Below are positions 44,126 through 52,242 of a DNA stretch of 64,000 nt, one piece after another. Source of the stretch: an uncultured Bacteroidota bacterium (GTDB lineage: Bacteria > Bacteroidota > Bacteroidia > Bacteroidales > P3); NCBI GenBank assembly GCA_902790215.1, contig CADAQX010000009.1, positions 124,001 to 188,000 on the forward strand. Reading direction: 5' to 3'. Numbering within the stretch: the stretch's first letter is position 1; each line of letters starts with the position of its first letter. A program made the position numbers and the translations under genes. The notes under the pieces were generated by a model. It saw nothing but the letters and a program-made list of their open reading frames with translations, searched no databases and was not told the DNA's origin.

Positions 44126-44133
44126 CAAAGATA
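44126..44133 (-). promoter_or_regulatory. -7 promoter box for the DUF2807 gene
   Basis: The minus-strand TATCTTTG followed by CA matches TAnnTTTG, 32 bp before the start codon. It is divergent from the RNase H promoter. Confidence 0.75.
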
Positions 44134-44165
44134 CGAATAAAAAACCATATATGAGAAAAAGTTTG

Positions 44166-44173
44166 TACCTTTG
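44166..44173 (+). promoter_or_regulatory. -7 promoter box for the RNase HI gene
   Basis: TACCTTTG followed by CA matches TAnnTTTG. It is only 13 bp before the start at 44186, so the transcript has a very short leader. Confidence 0.7.
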
Positions 44174-44185
44174 CACCTCAATTCT

Positions 44186-44851
44186 ATGGCAAAGAAACAG
44201 AAATACTACGTTGTTTGGCAGGGTAATACGCCCGGCATCTACGACAACTGGGCCGACTGCCAAAAGCAGGTCACCGGTGTCAGTGCCGCGCAATACAAAT
44301 CCTTCGACACCCTCGAAGCCGCCCGCTATGCCTACCAGCGTCCCTACGACGAGATAAAGGGAACCCACACCACCCCTACCGCCCAGCCGCCTATGGTGGG
44401 GATAGACGAAAACGGCATGACCGTTGTGCGCCCGGGCGGTGTGCCAGGTCCCGAGCTGAACAGTATCGCGGTCGACGCTGCCTGCAGCGGCAATCCCGGG
44501 GCGATGGAATACCAAGGGGTCTACGTCGCCACACGCCAGCAGCTCTTCCACTTCATCACACCCCTGGGGACAAACAACATAGGCGAATTCCTTGCCATAG
44601 TCCACGGCCTCGCCTACCTCAAGCAGCACCACATGAAGCAGATACTCTACAGCGACTCGAAAATAGCCATCAACTGGATTCGACACAAAGAGTGCCGCAC
44701 CAAACTGCCCCTCACCCCCGACACCGCCGCGCTTTGGAACGTTATCCGCCGCGCCGAAGCCTGGCTGCAGAACAACACCTACACCACCGAAATCCGCAAG
44801 TGGGACACCGACCACTGGGGCGAAATACCTGCCGACTTTAACCGTAAATAA
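44186..44851 (+). CDS. rnhA: Ribonuclease HI with viroplasmin-like N-terminal domain
   Basis: Cleaves RNA in RNA-DNA hybrids. The 221-residue product begins with a hybrid-binding domain (KYYVVWQGNTPGIYDNW ... YKSFDTLEAARYAY, 5-55), followed by an RNase H fold with catalytic Asp in VDAACSGNPG, Glu in GTNNIGEFLAI and Asp in LYSDSKIAINW. The ATG at 44186 was chosen; a start five codons upstream would lie over the expected transcription start. First gene of a run with pnuC and prmC. Confidence 0.9.
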   Translation: MAKKQKYYVVWQGNTPGIYDNWADCQKQVTGVSAAQYKSFDTLEAARYAYQRPYDEIKGTHTTPTAQPPMVGIDENGMTVVRPGGVPGPELNSIAVDAACSGNPGAMEYQGVYVATRQQLFHFITPLGTNNIGEFLAIVHGLAYLKQHHMKQILYSDSKIAINWIRHKECRTKLPLTPDTAALWNVIRRAEAWLQNNTYTTEIRKWDTDHWGEIPADFNRK

Positions 44852-44859
44852 CAACACAC

Positions 44860-45438
44860 ATGGACGCAATACTCACCATTCTCATCACCATTGCCCAAAT
44901 CGCCACCGTCTATCTTGCCGCCCGCGGCAACCGCTGGACTTGGGTATTCAGCATAGTCACCGGCCTCATCCTGTGCTACAACTTCTTCACCGACCAGCAC
45001 TACATGAGCTTCGCTTTCCAAGTCTATAGCCTGCTGGCCTCCATCGGCGGTGTATTCATCTGGAAAAAGAAAGAGGAGGACAACCGTCGCTCCATCCGCT
45101 GGGGCAACCCGCTCTGGCCTTTGCTCGCCGTTGCCGCCATCGCTGCCGCCACATACCTGCTCGACACCCGCGTGCTCCACTCCAACCTGCCCGCTCTCGA
45201 CTGTGCCATCTTTGCCCTCCAGGCTGTGGCCACCTTCCTCATGGTGCGCAAAGACATCAACGCCTGGATTTGCTACCTCATCTGCGACGCCATCTACATT
45301 CCCCTCGGCATCATGGGCGGCAGCTACAAATGGCTCTTCATCAGCGCCTGCTTCCTCGCCACCGCCACCTATGGCTTTATAGTCTTCGTCAAAGCCTGGC
45401 GCAACAGCAAGAAAGCCTCCGAGACCGAAAACGCATAG
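44860..45438 (+). CDS. pnuC: PnuC-family nicotinamide riboside/vitamin transporter
   Basis: The 192-residue protein has about seven hydrophobic segments and the PnuC patterns GNRWTWVFSIVTGLI and INAWICYLICDAIYIPLG. PnuC proteins facilitate uptake of nicotinamide riboside; homologues in Bacteroidota can also move thiamine or riboflavin, so the substrate is open. It lies 8 bp after the RNase HI gene. Confidence 0.85.
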   Translation: MDAILTILITIAQIATVYLAARGNRWTWVFSIVTGLILCYNFFTDQHYMSFAFQVYSLLASIGGVFIWKKKEEDNRRSIRWGNPLWPLLAVAAIAAATYLLDTRVLHSNLPALDCAIFALQAVATFLMVRKDINAWICYLICDAIYIPLGIMGGSYKWLFISACFLATATYGFIVFVKAWRNSKKASETENA

Positions 45439-45478
45439 TTCCCCCTGCTTAGCACCCGCCGCCGTGAACACCACCAAC

Positions 45479-46351
45479 ATGCACATCCCCTCCAACCGCG
45501 TGCGCGACATCGAGCGGTACTACCTCTCCGAACTCCGCACCCTCTATCCCGAAGGGGAACTGCGCACCTTTGTCTACATGCTCTTCGAGGCCTTCCTTGG
45601 TTGGGACAAAACCCAGTTCCTGCTGCATCGCGACGACACCATCAACCAGTCCGACCTGCTGCGTTTCCACTGGGCCGCCGAAGACCTCAAACGCCACCGC
45701 CCTATCCAGCACATCGTCGGCTACACGCACTTCTGCGGCCTCCGCATCGACGTGTCGCCCGATGCCCTCATTCCCCGTCCCGAAACCGAGGAGATAGTGC
45801 AAAGCCTCATCCTGTCGCTGCATCCGGCTCCGGCAGCCGTCCTCGACCTCTGCACGGGAAGCGGATGCATTGCCATTGCTCTCAAGCACCACTTCCCCAC
45901 CGCCGAAGTGACAGCCGTGGACATCTCCCCTGCCGCCCTCGCACTGGCGCAGCACAACGCCCGGCAAAACAATACCGAAATCACCTTTAGGCAAACCGAC
46001 CTGCTCGACCCCGCGCAGCTCGCCGCACTCCCATGCCCCTACGACCTTATCGTCAGCAATCCCCCCTACGTCATGGAACGCGAGCGCGCCGATATGCAAC
46101 TCAATGTTTTAGACTACGACCCGGCTCAGGCTCTCTTCGTGCCGGACAGCGACCCGTTGCTCTTTTACCGCGCCATCGGGCAGTATGCCGTCCGCAGCCT
46201 CGCCCCCGGTGGACAGCTCGTAGTGGAGATCAACCAAGCCCTTGCAGCCGAGACCTCCCAGCTGCTCGGCACACTGGGCTTCGACACCCGCATCCACGAC
46301 GACTTCCGAGGCAACCCACGCAGCATCACCGCCACCCTGCCGTCACGATAG
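45479..46351 (+). CDS. prmC: Release factor glutamine methyltransferase PrmC
   Basis: SAM-dependent enzyme that N5-methylates the GGQ glutamine of peptide-chain release factors. The 290-residue product has the SAM motif VLDLCTGSGCIAIALK, the Gln-binding NPPY (VSNPPYV) and the N-terminal release-factor-binding region (IPRPETEEIV). The ATG at 45479 was chosen; a GTG at 45464 would add five residues. Confidence 0.94.
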   Translation: MHIPSNRVRDIERYYLSELRTLYPEGELRTFVYMLFEAFLGWDKTQFLLHRDDTINQSDLLRFHWAAEDLKRHRPIQHIVGYTHFCGLRIDVSPDALIPRPETEEIVQSLILSLHPAPAAVLDLCTGSGCIAIALKHHFPTAEVTAVDISPAALALAQHNARQNNTEITFRQTDLLDPAQLAALPCPYDLIVSNPPYVMERERADMQLNVLDYDPAQALFVPDSDPLLFYRAIGQYAVRSLAPGGQLVVEINQALAAETSQLLGTLGFDTRIHDDFRGNPRSITATLPSR

Positions 46352-46420
46352 CCACGCCGCACCCCCGACGCCCTAACATCGTCCTCTATTCTTTCATGCT
46401 TCTATATTATTGAAGGAAAA

Positions 46421-46876
46421 CTACTTCCGGTTTTGACTGTCGATAATGATGGTCACCGGGCCGTCGTTGACAAGCTCCACCTGCATGTTGGCACCGAATT
46501 CACCGGTCTGCACCTCTTTGCCGAACTCCTGGCTCAGCCTTTTGATGAACTTCTCGTACATGGGGATGGCCACATCGGGCTTGGAGGCGTGGATGTAGCT
46601 GGGGCGGTTGCCCTTCTTGGTGCTGGCCATGAGGGTGAACTGGCTGACAAGCAGGATACCGCTGTCGGGCACATCGGTGATGGGGAGGTTCATCACCCCG
46701 TCGGCATCATCGAAAATGCGCAGAGCTACCGTTTTGCGGCAGAGCCAGTTGATGTCTTCGTCGGTGTCGGCATCTTCTATGCCGAGGAGGATGAGCATGC
46801 CCTGCCCTATCTGTGATTTAAGCTGCCCCGCAATGGTGACCGAGGCTCTTGTGCAACGCTGGATAACTATTCGCAT
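46421..46876 (-). CDS. dtd: D-aminoacyl-tRNA deacylase
   Basis: Proofreading enzyme that removes D-amino acids and glycine from mischarged tRNAs. The 151-residue product starts MRIVIQRCTRASVTI, and has the cross-subunit SQFTLMAST and NxGP-like NDGPVTIIID motifs of the family. It lies downstream of the uvrD gene, separated by a decamer array. Confidence 0.96.
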   Translation of the reverse strand: MRIVIQRCTRASVTIAGQLKSQIGQGMLILLGIEDADTDEDINWLCRKTVALRIFDDADGVMNLPITDVPDSGILLVSQFTLMASTKKGNRPSYIHASKPDVAIPMYEKFIKRLSQEFGKEVQTGEFGANMQVELVNDGPVTIIIDSQNRK

Positions 46877-46900
46877 GGTGGTGTTTTTTGAGAGGATAGG

Positions 46901-46940
46901 AAGTTCTAGGCTTTCCTAGGATACCTTAGGTTTTCCTAGG
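46901..46940. repeat. Four-copy decamer array ending in CTAGG
   Basis: Four consecutive 10-bp units each end in CTAGG or TTAGG (aagttCTAGG, ctttcCTAGG, ataccTTAGG, ttttcCTAGG). The exact 10-bp period equals one helical turn. It lies between the uvrD stop and the dtd start. Function unknown. Confidence 0.6.
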
Positions 46941-46943
46941 AGT

Positions 46944-49310
46944 TTATTCTATTATCTTTAGTCTGGCATAAACCAGCATCATGGTCTTTTGGCCGGCGGA
47001 TTCAAAGAAAATGGTGGCCTTGCGGTTGCTACCGCTGCCTTCCACGCTGAGCACCTTGCCCTTGCCGAACTTGGCGTGTTCCACCTGCATGCCCACTTGT
47101 ATGGCATTGATTTCGGCCTCGCTGTTGGGTGCCGTGGGGCCTTTGGGCAGGGCCGACTGCGGTTTCAGACGGCGTGGTTTCGGCGGCTCAGCGGCGGGTT
47201 TACGCTGGAAACCCTGCTCCACCTCGGAAGACCATTTCACTCCCTTCACTCCCTCGAAAGCCTTGGGCAGCTCGCCCGGCTTGGGGAAAGAGCTCTTGCG
47301 CTGGGGCATCTCGATGTACTTGCGGTCTATCTCTTCCACGAAACGACTCATCTCCTGGCAGGAGGAGCTGCCGTACTGGTAACGCGTCATGGCATAGGAG
47401 AGGGTGAGCTGCCGCTCAGCGCGGGTGACGGCGACATAGAAGAGCCTCCGTTCCTCTTCCAGCTCCTGGCGCGAGGAGATTGACATGATGGAGGGAAAGA
47501 GGTTCTCCTCCATGCCCGCCACATAGACGTAGGGGAATTCCAACCCCTTGGCGGAGTGGATGGTCATCATAGCCACCTTGTCGGCATCCTTGTCCTCGCC
47601 CTTGTCCTCGGAGGTGAGCAGCAGCACTTGCTGAAGGAATTGGTCGAGGGTTTTTATCGGAGTGGTCAGAGTATTCTGAGTATTCTGATTGTCGCCCTCC
47701 TCTTCTTCGGAGAACTGGTCTTCCTTTTCGCAGAATTCCTGCACACCGTTGAGAAGCTCTTCGATGTTTTCTATGCGGTTGGGATTGTCGGGGTCGTCGT
47801 CGTTGCGCAGCATGGTGACGATGCCGGAGTTATAGACTATCTGCTTGGCCAGGTCGTAGGCGTTGGTGACGGGCAGCATGGCTGTGAAGCGCTTGATCAT
47901 CATCACGAACTCGCCTATCTTCTGCGTGGCACCACTTCCGAGACCCAAACCCCACGAGGGCAGGTTTTCGAGCACTGTCCAGACGGCCACGTCATTGTCT
48001 GACGCAGCCACACGCACTCGGTCAAGCGTGGTTTGCCCAATGCCTCGTGCGGGGTAGTTGATGACACGTAGGAGCGATTCCTCGTCGTAGTTGTTCACCA
48101 CCAGGCGCATGTATGCCAGCACATCCTTGATTTCCTTGCGCCCATAGAAAGAGAGTCCCTGGTAGATGCGGTAGGGGATGGCAGCGCGGCGGAGGGACTC
48201 CTCAATGGCACGCGACTGCACATTGGTGCGGTATAGGATGGCGAAAGACTTGTAGTCGAGGTTTTCACCGATGTGGGCTTCCTGTATCGATTCGGCTATG
48301 AGTCGCCCTTCGTCGCGCTCGTCGGCGGCGCGGAGCAGGGTGATGCGGTTGCCTTGTGCGTTGTCGGTCCATATTTCCTTCTCTATCTGCTCGACATTTT
48401 TGGCTATAATGGAGTTGGCGGCATTGACGATGACCTTGGTGGAGCGGTAGTTCTGTTCCAGTTTGAAGAGGTGGAGGTTGGGATAATCGCGGCGGAAGTT
48501 GAAGATGTTCTGTATGTTGGCACCACGGAAGGCATAGATGCTTTGGGCATCGTCACCCACGACACAGATGTTCTGCAGCCGCGCGGCAAGCTTTTTGACA
48601 ATGAGGTATTGCGAGTAGTTGGTGTCCTGGTACTCATCGACCATGATATACTTGAAACGGTTCTGGTATTTGAGCAGCACATCGGGAAAGTCGCGCAGGA
48701 GGATGTTCATGTTGAAGAGCAGGTCGTCGAAGTCCATGGCCATGGCGTTGCGCAGGCGCTGGTTGTAGTGCTTGTAGATTTCGGCAATCATGGGCTTGTG
48801 TGAGTCCTTGTCGGCCTGCATGATTTCGGGGTTGTTGGCGTAGTCGTCGGGCGAGAGGAGGTTGCTCTTGGCCATGGAGATGCGCCCGAGCACAAAACTG
48901 GGGCTGTAGGTCTTGGGGTCGAGGTTCTGAGCCTTCACAATCTGCTTGATGGCAGACTTGCTATCGTCGGTGTCGTAGATGGTAAAGGTGCGGATATACC
49001 CCAGTTTTTCCGCTTCGGAGCGGAGAATGCGGGCAAAGACAGAGTGGAATGTTCCCATCCAGATATTGCGGGCCTCGGAGCCGACGAGTTTCATGATGCG
49101 CTCCTTCATCTCGGCGGCAGCCTTGTTGGTAAAGGTGAGTGCCAGGATATTGAAGGGGTCCACACCCTGGCTTATGAGATAGGCTATGCGGTAGGTGAGC
49201 GTGCGGGTCTTGCCGCTACCGGCACCGGCTATTATCATGACGGGGCCTTCGGTGCAGGCGGCTGCCTCGCGCTGCGATTCGTTGAGCTGGGAGAGTATGT
49301 CGTTGTTCAT
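46944..49310 (-). CDS. uvrD: UvrD/PcrA-type ATP-dependent DNA helicase
   Basis: SF1A 3'-5' helicase for nucleotide excision and mismatch repair and for removal of RecA filaments. The 788-residue protein has Walker A AGAGSGKT (28-35), the Q-motif LNESQREAA, DEYQDTNYSQ (motif II), GDDAQSIYAFRGA (motif III), MTIHSAKGLEFPYV (motif V) and VAVTRAERQL (motif VI). The C-terminus has a Tudor-like module (GMQVEHAKFGKGKVLSVEG) typical of PcrA. Confidence 0.96.
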   Translation of the reverse strand: MNNDILSQLNESQREAAACTEGPVMIIAGAGSGKTRTLTYRIAYLISQGVDPFNILALTFTNKAAAEMKERIMKLVGSEARNIWMGTFHSVFARILRSEAEKLGYIRTFTIYDTDDSKSAIKQIVKAQNLDPKTYSPSFVLGRISMAKSNLLSPDDYANNPEIMQADKDSHKPMIAEIYKHYNQRLRNAMAMDFDDLLFNMNILLRDFPDVLLKYQNRFKYIMVDEYQDTNYSQYLIVKKLAARLQNICVVGDDAQSIYAFRGANIQNIFNFRRDYPNLHLFKLEQNYRSTKVIVNAANSIIAKNVEQIEKEIWTDNAQGNRITLLRAADERDEGRLIAESIQEAHIGENLDYKSFAILYRTNVQSRAIEESLRRAAIPYRIYQGLSFYGRKEIKDVLAYMRLVVNNYDEESLLRVINYPARGIGQTTLDRVRVAASDNDVAVWTVLENLPSWGLGLGSGATQKIGEFVMMIKRFTAMLPVTNAYDLAKQIVYNSGIVTMLRNDDDPDNPNRIENIEELLNGVQEFCEKEDQFSEEEEGDNQNTQNTLTTPIKTLDQFLQQVLLLTSEDKGEDKDADKVAMMTIHSAKGLEFPYVYVAGMEENLFPSIMSISSRQELEEERRLFYVAVTRAERQLTLSYAMTRYQYGSSSCQEMSRFVEEIDRKYIEMPQRKSSFPKPGELPKAFEGVKGVKWSSEVEQGFQRKPAAEPPKPRRLKPQSALPKGPTAPNSEAEINAIQVGMQVEHAKFGKGKVLSVEGSGSNRKATIFFESAGQKTMMLVYARLKIIE

Positions 49311-49377
49311 CCTGTGATTTGAAAATGGAGAGTTGATAATTGAAAATTAACGCTACCTGTTTATTGTCATTACCGCT

Positions 49378-49974
49378 TTAGTTTATCTTTAGGCCATAGA
49401 GCTTGGAGAGGGTGTCGTAAACACGGACGCTCTGCGACTGGCGCACGGAGATGTCGAGGCGGCAGTCGAGGTTGAACTCCTGGTTGCGGGGCTGTACGCC
49501 CAGTTCCTTGAGCATGCGCATCACGTCGTTCATCAAGGCATACTCGAAGTGGAGATGATAGGTCACGTCGATGGTCTTCTCTATGATGGTGGCGTTGGTG
49601 ATGGCGTCGCGCGCGGCGGCCTTGTAGGCATTGGCCAACCCCGAAGCGCCCAGCAGTATGCCACCAAAGTAGCGCACCACGACGATGAGCGTGTCGGTGA
49701 GGTCGGCGGAGAGAAGCTGCCCATGGATGGGCCGGCCGCCAGTGCCAGAGGGCTCGCCGTCGTCGTTGGCCCGGTAGACCTCCTTGGTGGGGCCGAGTAT
49801 ATAGGCATAGCAATGGTGACGGGCATCGAAGTACTCCTTGCGCAGTGCCTCGAGGTGCTGTTTCACCTCGTCGGTGTTATGCACCGGATAGGCAAAGGCG
49901 AGGAACTTGCTGCCCTTCTCCTTGTAGAGCCCCTCGGCGGGAGCCGCTATGGTATGATACGTGTCATCGAACAT
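49378..49974 (-). CDS. IMPACT/YigZ-family protein (UPF0029)
   Basis: The 198-residue protein has the family signature DDGEPSGTGGRPIHGQL and VVVRYFGGILLGASGLANAYK, with a C-terminal DUF1949-like domain. Family members may act on stalled ribosomes or tRNA; the molecular role is not established. The ATG at 49974 was chosen over a TTG four codons upstream. Promoter box TATCTTTG lies at 50042-50049 on the minus strand. Confidence 0.9.
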   Translation of the reverse strand: MFDDTYHTIAAPAEGLYKEKGSKFLAFAYPVHNTDEVKQHLEALRKEYFDARHHCYAYILGPTKEVYRANDDGEPSGTGGRPIHGQLLSADLTDTLIVVVRYFGGILLGASGLANAYKAAARDAITNATIIEKTIDVTYHLHFEYALMNDVMRMLKELGVQPRNQEFNLDCRLDISVRQSQSVRVYDTLSKLYGLKIN

Positions 49975-50041
49975 TGTGGCTGTCAAAAACTGCTTTATTA
50001 TTAGGCTCTAAGGCTTCCGCCCATGGCCATAGAATGCAATG

Positions 50042-50049
50042 CAAAGATA
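50042..50049 (-). promoter_or_regulatory. -7 promoter box for the IMPACT-family gene
   Basis: The minus-strand TATCTTTG followed by CA matches TAnnTTTG, about 70 bp before the start codon. Confidence 0.7.
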
Positions 50050-50144
50050 AACAAAAAAAACGACATAGCAGGTAAAAACTATCACCGCTGCACCAAGAAA
50101 AAAAGCACCTGTCCACAAAAACATGCTATATCGAAAAAAAAGCG

Positions 50145-50235
50145 TATCTTTGCAGTCGCTTTCGAAAGGTGGAAGCTGTTTGCAAGAAAAGCATTGCGAT
50201 AAGGTCCTTACATTTAAAGTTCGCCATATTTTATG
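50145..50235 (+). ncRNA. Truncated copy of a promoter-linked structured RNA
   Basis: A TATCTTTG box (50145-50152) is followed by a hairpin (GCTTTC 50158-50163 with GGAAGC 50171-50176), then the 16-mer GCAAGAAAAGCATTGC (50182-50197), GGTCC and TTCGCCA. The same order occurs at 57792-57880, where the hairpin bases differ but still pair. The 3' half of the longer copy is missing here. The gap 50236-50396 shows nothing else recognisable. Confidence 0.45.
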
Positions 50236-50396
50236 TGAGTCGTGCACACTTCACATTTACCTTCTGTAGTAGTCGAATTTGGGCAATTAGAACAGATGTA
50301 TTAACCAACAATAGGGAGTGTAATGTGGGTACCATAAATCCTTACAGTGCAATAAATATATACCACTATCATATTATTTATATGCATCTTACAGAA

Positions 50397-50441
50397 TTAT
50401 GCAAACAGCATTATGCAAATTGCATAATGCTGTTTGCATAA
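50397..50441. promoter_or_regulatory. Perfect 45-bp palindrome upstream of an ATPase gene
   Basis: Two 22-bp arms, each holding TTATGCAA twice, flank a single central A. It ends 17 bp before the TATCTTTG box at 50458-50465 and 52 bp before the ATPase start, so it covers the region where an activator or repressor would bind. It has no T run and is unlikely to be a terminator. Confidence 0.8.
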
Positions 50442-50457
50442 TATCAAAAATTATTCG

Positions 50458-50465
50458 TATCTTTG
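50458..50465 (+). promoter_or_regulatory. -7 promoter box for the orphan ATPase
   Basis: TATCTTTG followed by CAGCC matches TAnnTTTG, 28 bp before the start at 50493. Confidence 0.75.
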
Positions 50466-50492
50466 CAGCCGGAAACTATAGAATAGAAGATT

Positions 50493-51623
50493 ATGGAAGA
50501 GAATCCTTTTGTAGTGTCTGGGCGCATACGGCCCGAGTATTTCTGCGACCGCAAGGCTGAGTCGGAACGGATGATTAAACTGCTGACCAATGGGAATAAC
50601 GTGGTATTAAAGTCTGACCGGCGCATGGGCAAAACGGGACTGATTCAGTATTGCTTTGACCAGCCTGTGCTGCACGATAATTATTACACGTTTTTTGTAG
50701 ATATTCTTCACACCACCTGTTTGCAAGAGTTGGTGCATGAGTTGGGTCGGACAGTGTATGAACAGACTGTGCCTCGAGGTAAAAAGATGGTACAGAACTT
50801 TGTCAAGGCTCTGCGCAGCATTGCAGGTAAAATGGGGTTTGATGCAAGCACTGGGCTGCCGACTTTCAGCGTTGGCCTTGGTGACATTGAACAGCCCGAA
50901 TATACGCTGGAAGAGATTTTCGGCTACCTGCAGCAGGCCGACAAGCCTTGTATTGTCGCCATTGATGAGTTTCAGCAGGTGGCAAAGTACCCGGAAAGTA
51001 ATATCGAGGCCTTGCTTAGAGGCCATATCCAGCGGATAGACAATTGCCGATTCGTGTTCGCGGGAAGCGAGCGACACATGCTGGAACAGATGTTTGACAG
51101 CAGAAAACACCCCTTCTATAAGAGTGCAGACAACATGAACCTGGGGGCTATAGACAGGGATTTGTATGTTGATTTTATGTGTCAGAAGTTCCAGGAGAAG
51201 GGAAGGTCATTGGATGCAGATGTCGCTAAGGTTGTATATGATATGTTTGAGGGGCATACATACTATGTACAGAAGACTATGAATGAAGCCTTTGCCGACA
51301 CTTCAAGGGGTGATAAATGCACAGAAGAAACTTTGGGGACTGCCATTAGCGATATTCTTGCCAGCAATGATTATTACTACAGAGAGTTGTTGTCTCGTAT
51401 GACAATAAAGCAGAAGATGCTATTGTATGCTATTGCAGAAGACGGCTTGGCCACACAAATAACTTCTGCAGACTTTATCAAACGCCATAAACTGACTTCA
51501 GCCAGTTCGGTTCAGTCGGCAGTCAAGAGACTTCTGTCGGACGGCTATGTCGTTGAGGAGGATAGACGGTACCGGGTCAATGACCGGTTCTTCGGGCTGT
51601 GGATACAGCGGATGATGGCATAA
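50493..51623 (+). CDS. Orphan AAA/STAND-type ATPase (archaeal-ATPase-like)
   Basis: The 376-residue protein has a Walker A SDRRMGKTGL (41-50), Walker B IVAIDEFQQV (about 155-164), a sensor-like FAGSERHML and a C-terminal winged-helix region (about 300-376, ITSADFIKRHKLTSASSVQSAVKRLL). It belongs to the broad MNS/archaeal ATPase group found as accessory genes in Bacteroidota; no partner is known. Codon use is less GC-rich than in the flanking translation genes, which suggests transfer. It has its own promoter and a striking upstream palindrome. Confidence 0.85.
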   Translation: MEENPFVVSGRIRPEYFCDRKAESERMIKLLTNGNNVVLKSDRRMGKTGLIQYCFDQPVLHDNYYTFFVDILHTTCLQELVHELGRTVYEQTVPRGKKMVQNFVKALRSIAGKMGFDASTGLPTFSVGLGDIEQPEYTLEEIFGYLQQADKPCIVAIDEFQQVAKYPESNIEALLRGHIQRIDNCRFVFAGSERHMLEQMFDSRKHPFYKSADNMNLGAIDRDLYVDFMCQKFQEKGRSLDADVAKVVYDMFEGHTYYVQKTMNEAFADTSRGDKCTEETLGTAISDILASNDYYYRELLSRMTIKQKMLLYAIAEDGLATQITSADFIKRHKLTSASSVQSAVKRLLSDGYVVEEDRRYRVNDRFFGLWIQRMMA

Positions 51624-51705
51624 CATCCGGGTTAAGGAAGTGGCTTATGGTGGGCAGAATATGTGGCGTAATGCAAGTTTTTCTTGCTATGTTAAAAAAA
51701 TTGTG

Positions 51706-51743
51706 TATCTTTGCAGCGATTAAATGTGGGGACGAGAGTCCCC
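51706..51743 (+). promoter_or_regulatory. Promoter and leader hairpin of rimP-nusA-infB
   Basis: TATCTTTG (51706-51713) followed by CA is the -7 box. A hairpin GGGGAC-GAGA-GTCCCC (51728-51743) follows and leads into TCTTTTATT, just 13 nt before rimP. The short stem and T-rich tail look like an attenuator. Confidence 0.55.
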
Positions 51744-51756
51744 TCTTTTATTGCTT

Positions 51757-52197
51757 ATGATAGACAAGTTCAAGGTTTTAGACATCATCAACGATGTGCT
51801 GGAAGGGACTGAAAAGTTCCTCATTAATATGAAAATCACCCCCGATAACCGCATTTTTGTGGATATCGACGGGGATAACGGCGTCACGATTGACGACTGC
51901 ATTGAACTGAGCCGCGCCATTGAGAACGGTTTAAACCGCGAAGAGGAGGATTTCGAGTTGAATGTGAGTTCGGCGGGTGCCGATTCTCCATTGAAGATGC
52001 CGCGTCAGTTCCGCCGCCATGTGGGTCGGGATGTAAGTGTGGTGCCTTTTGAAGGACCGAGTGTGGAAGGCACTCTGGCCGAGGCCGGCGACAAGGAGTT
52101 CACCATCAAAATCAAGGGCACCAAGAAAGAGGCGCCGAAGGAATATACTTTTGCCTACGAGGATGTGAAGACTGTGAAGGTAATCATCCGTTTCTGA
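51757..52197 (+). CDS. rimP: Ribosome maturation factor RimP
   Basis: Assists 30S subunit assembly. The 146-residue product (start MIDKFKVLD at 51757) has the family core VFVDIDGDNGVTIDDCIELSR, NVSSAGADSPLKMPRQF and the C-terminal SH3-like region. The order rimP-nusA-infB is conserved in most bacteria. An upstream in-frame extension into the leader hairpin was rejected. Confidence 0.95.
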   Translation: MIDKFKVLDIINDVLEGTEKFLINMKITPDNRIFVDIDGDNGVTIDDCIELSRAIENGLNREEEDFELNVSSAGADSPLKMPRQFRRHVGRDVSVVPFEGPSVEGTLAEAGDKEFTIKIKGTKKEAPKEYTFAYEDVKTVKVIIRF

Positions 52198-52242
52198 GGC
52201 ACAGACATAGTGTAGAAATTATATCAACAATATATTAGTCAA

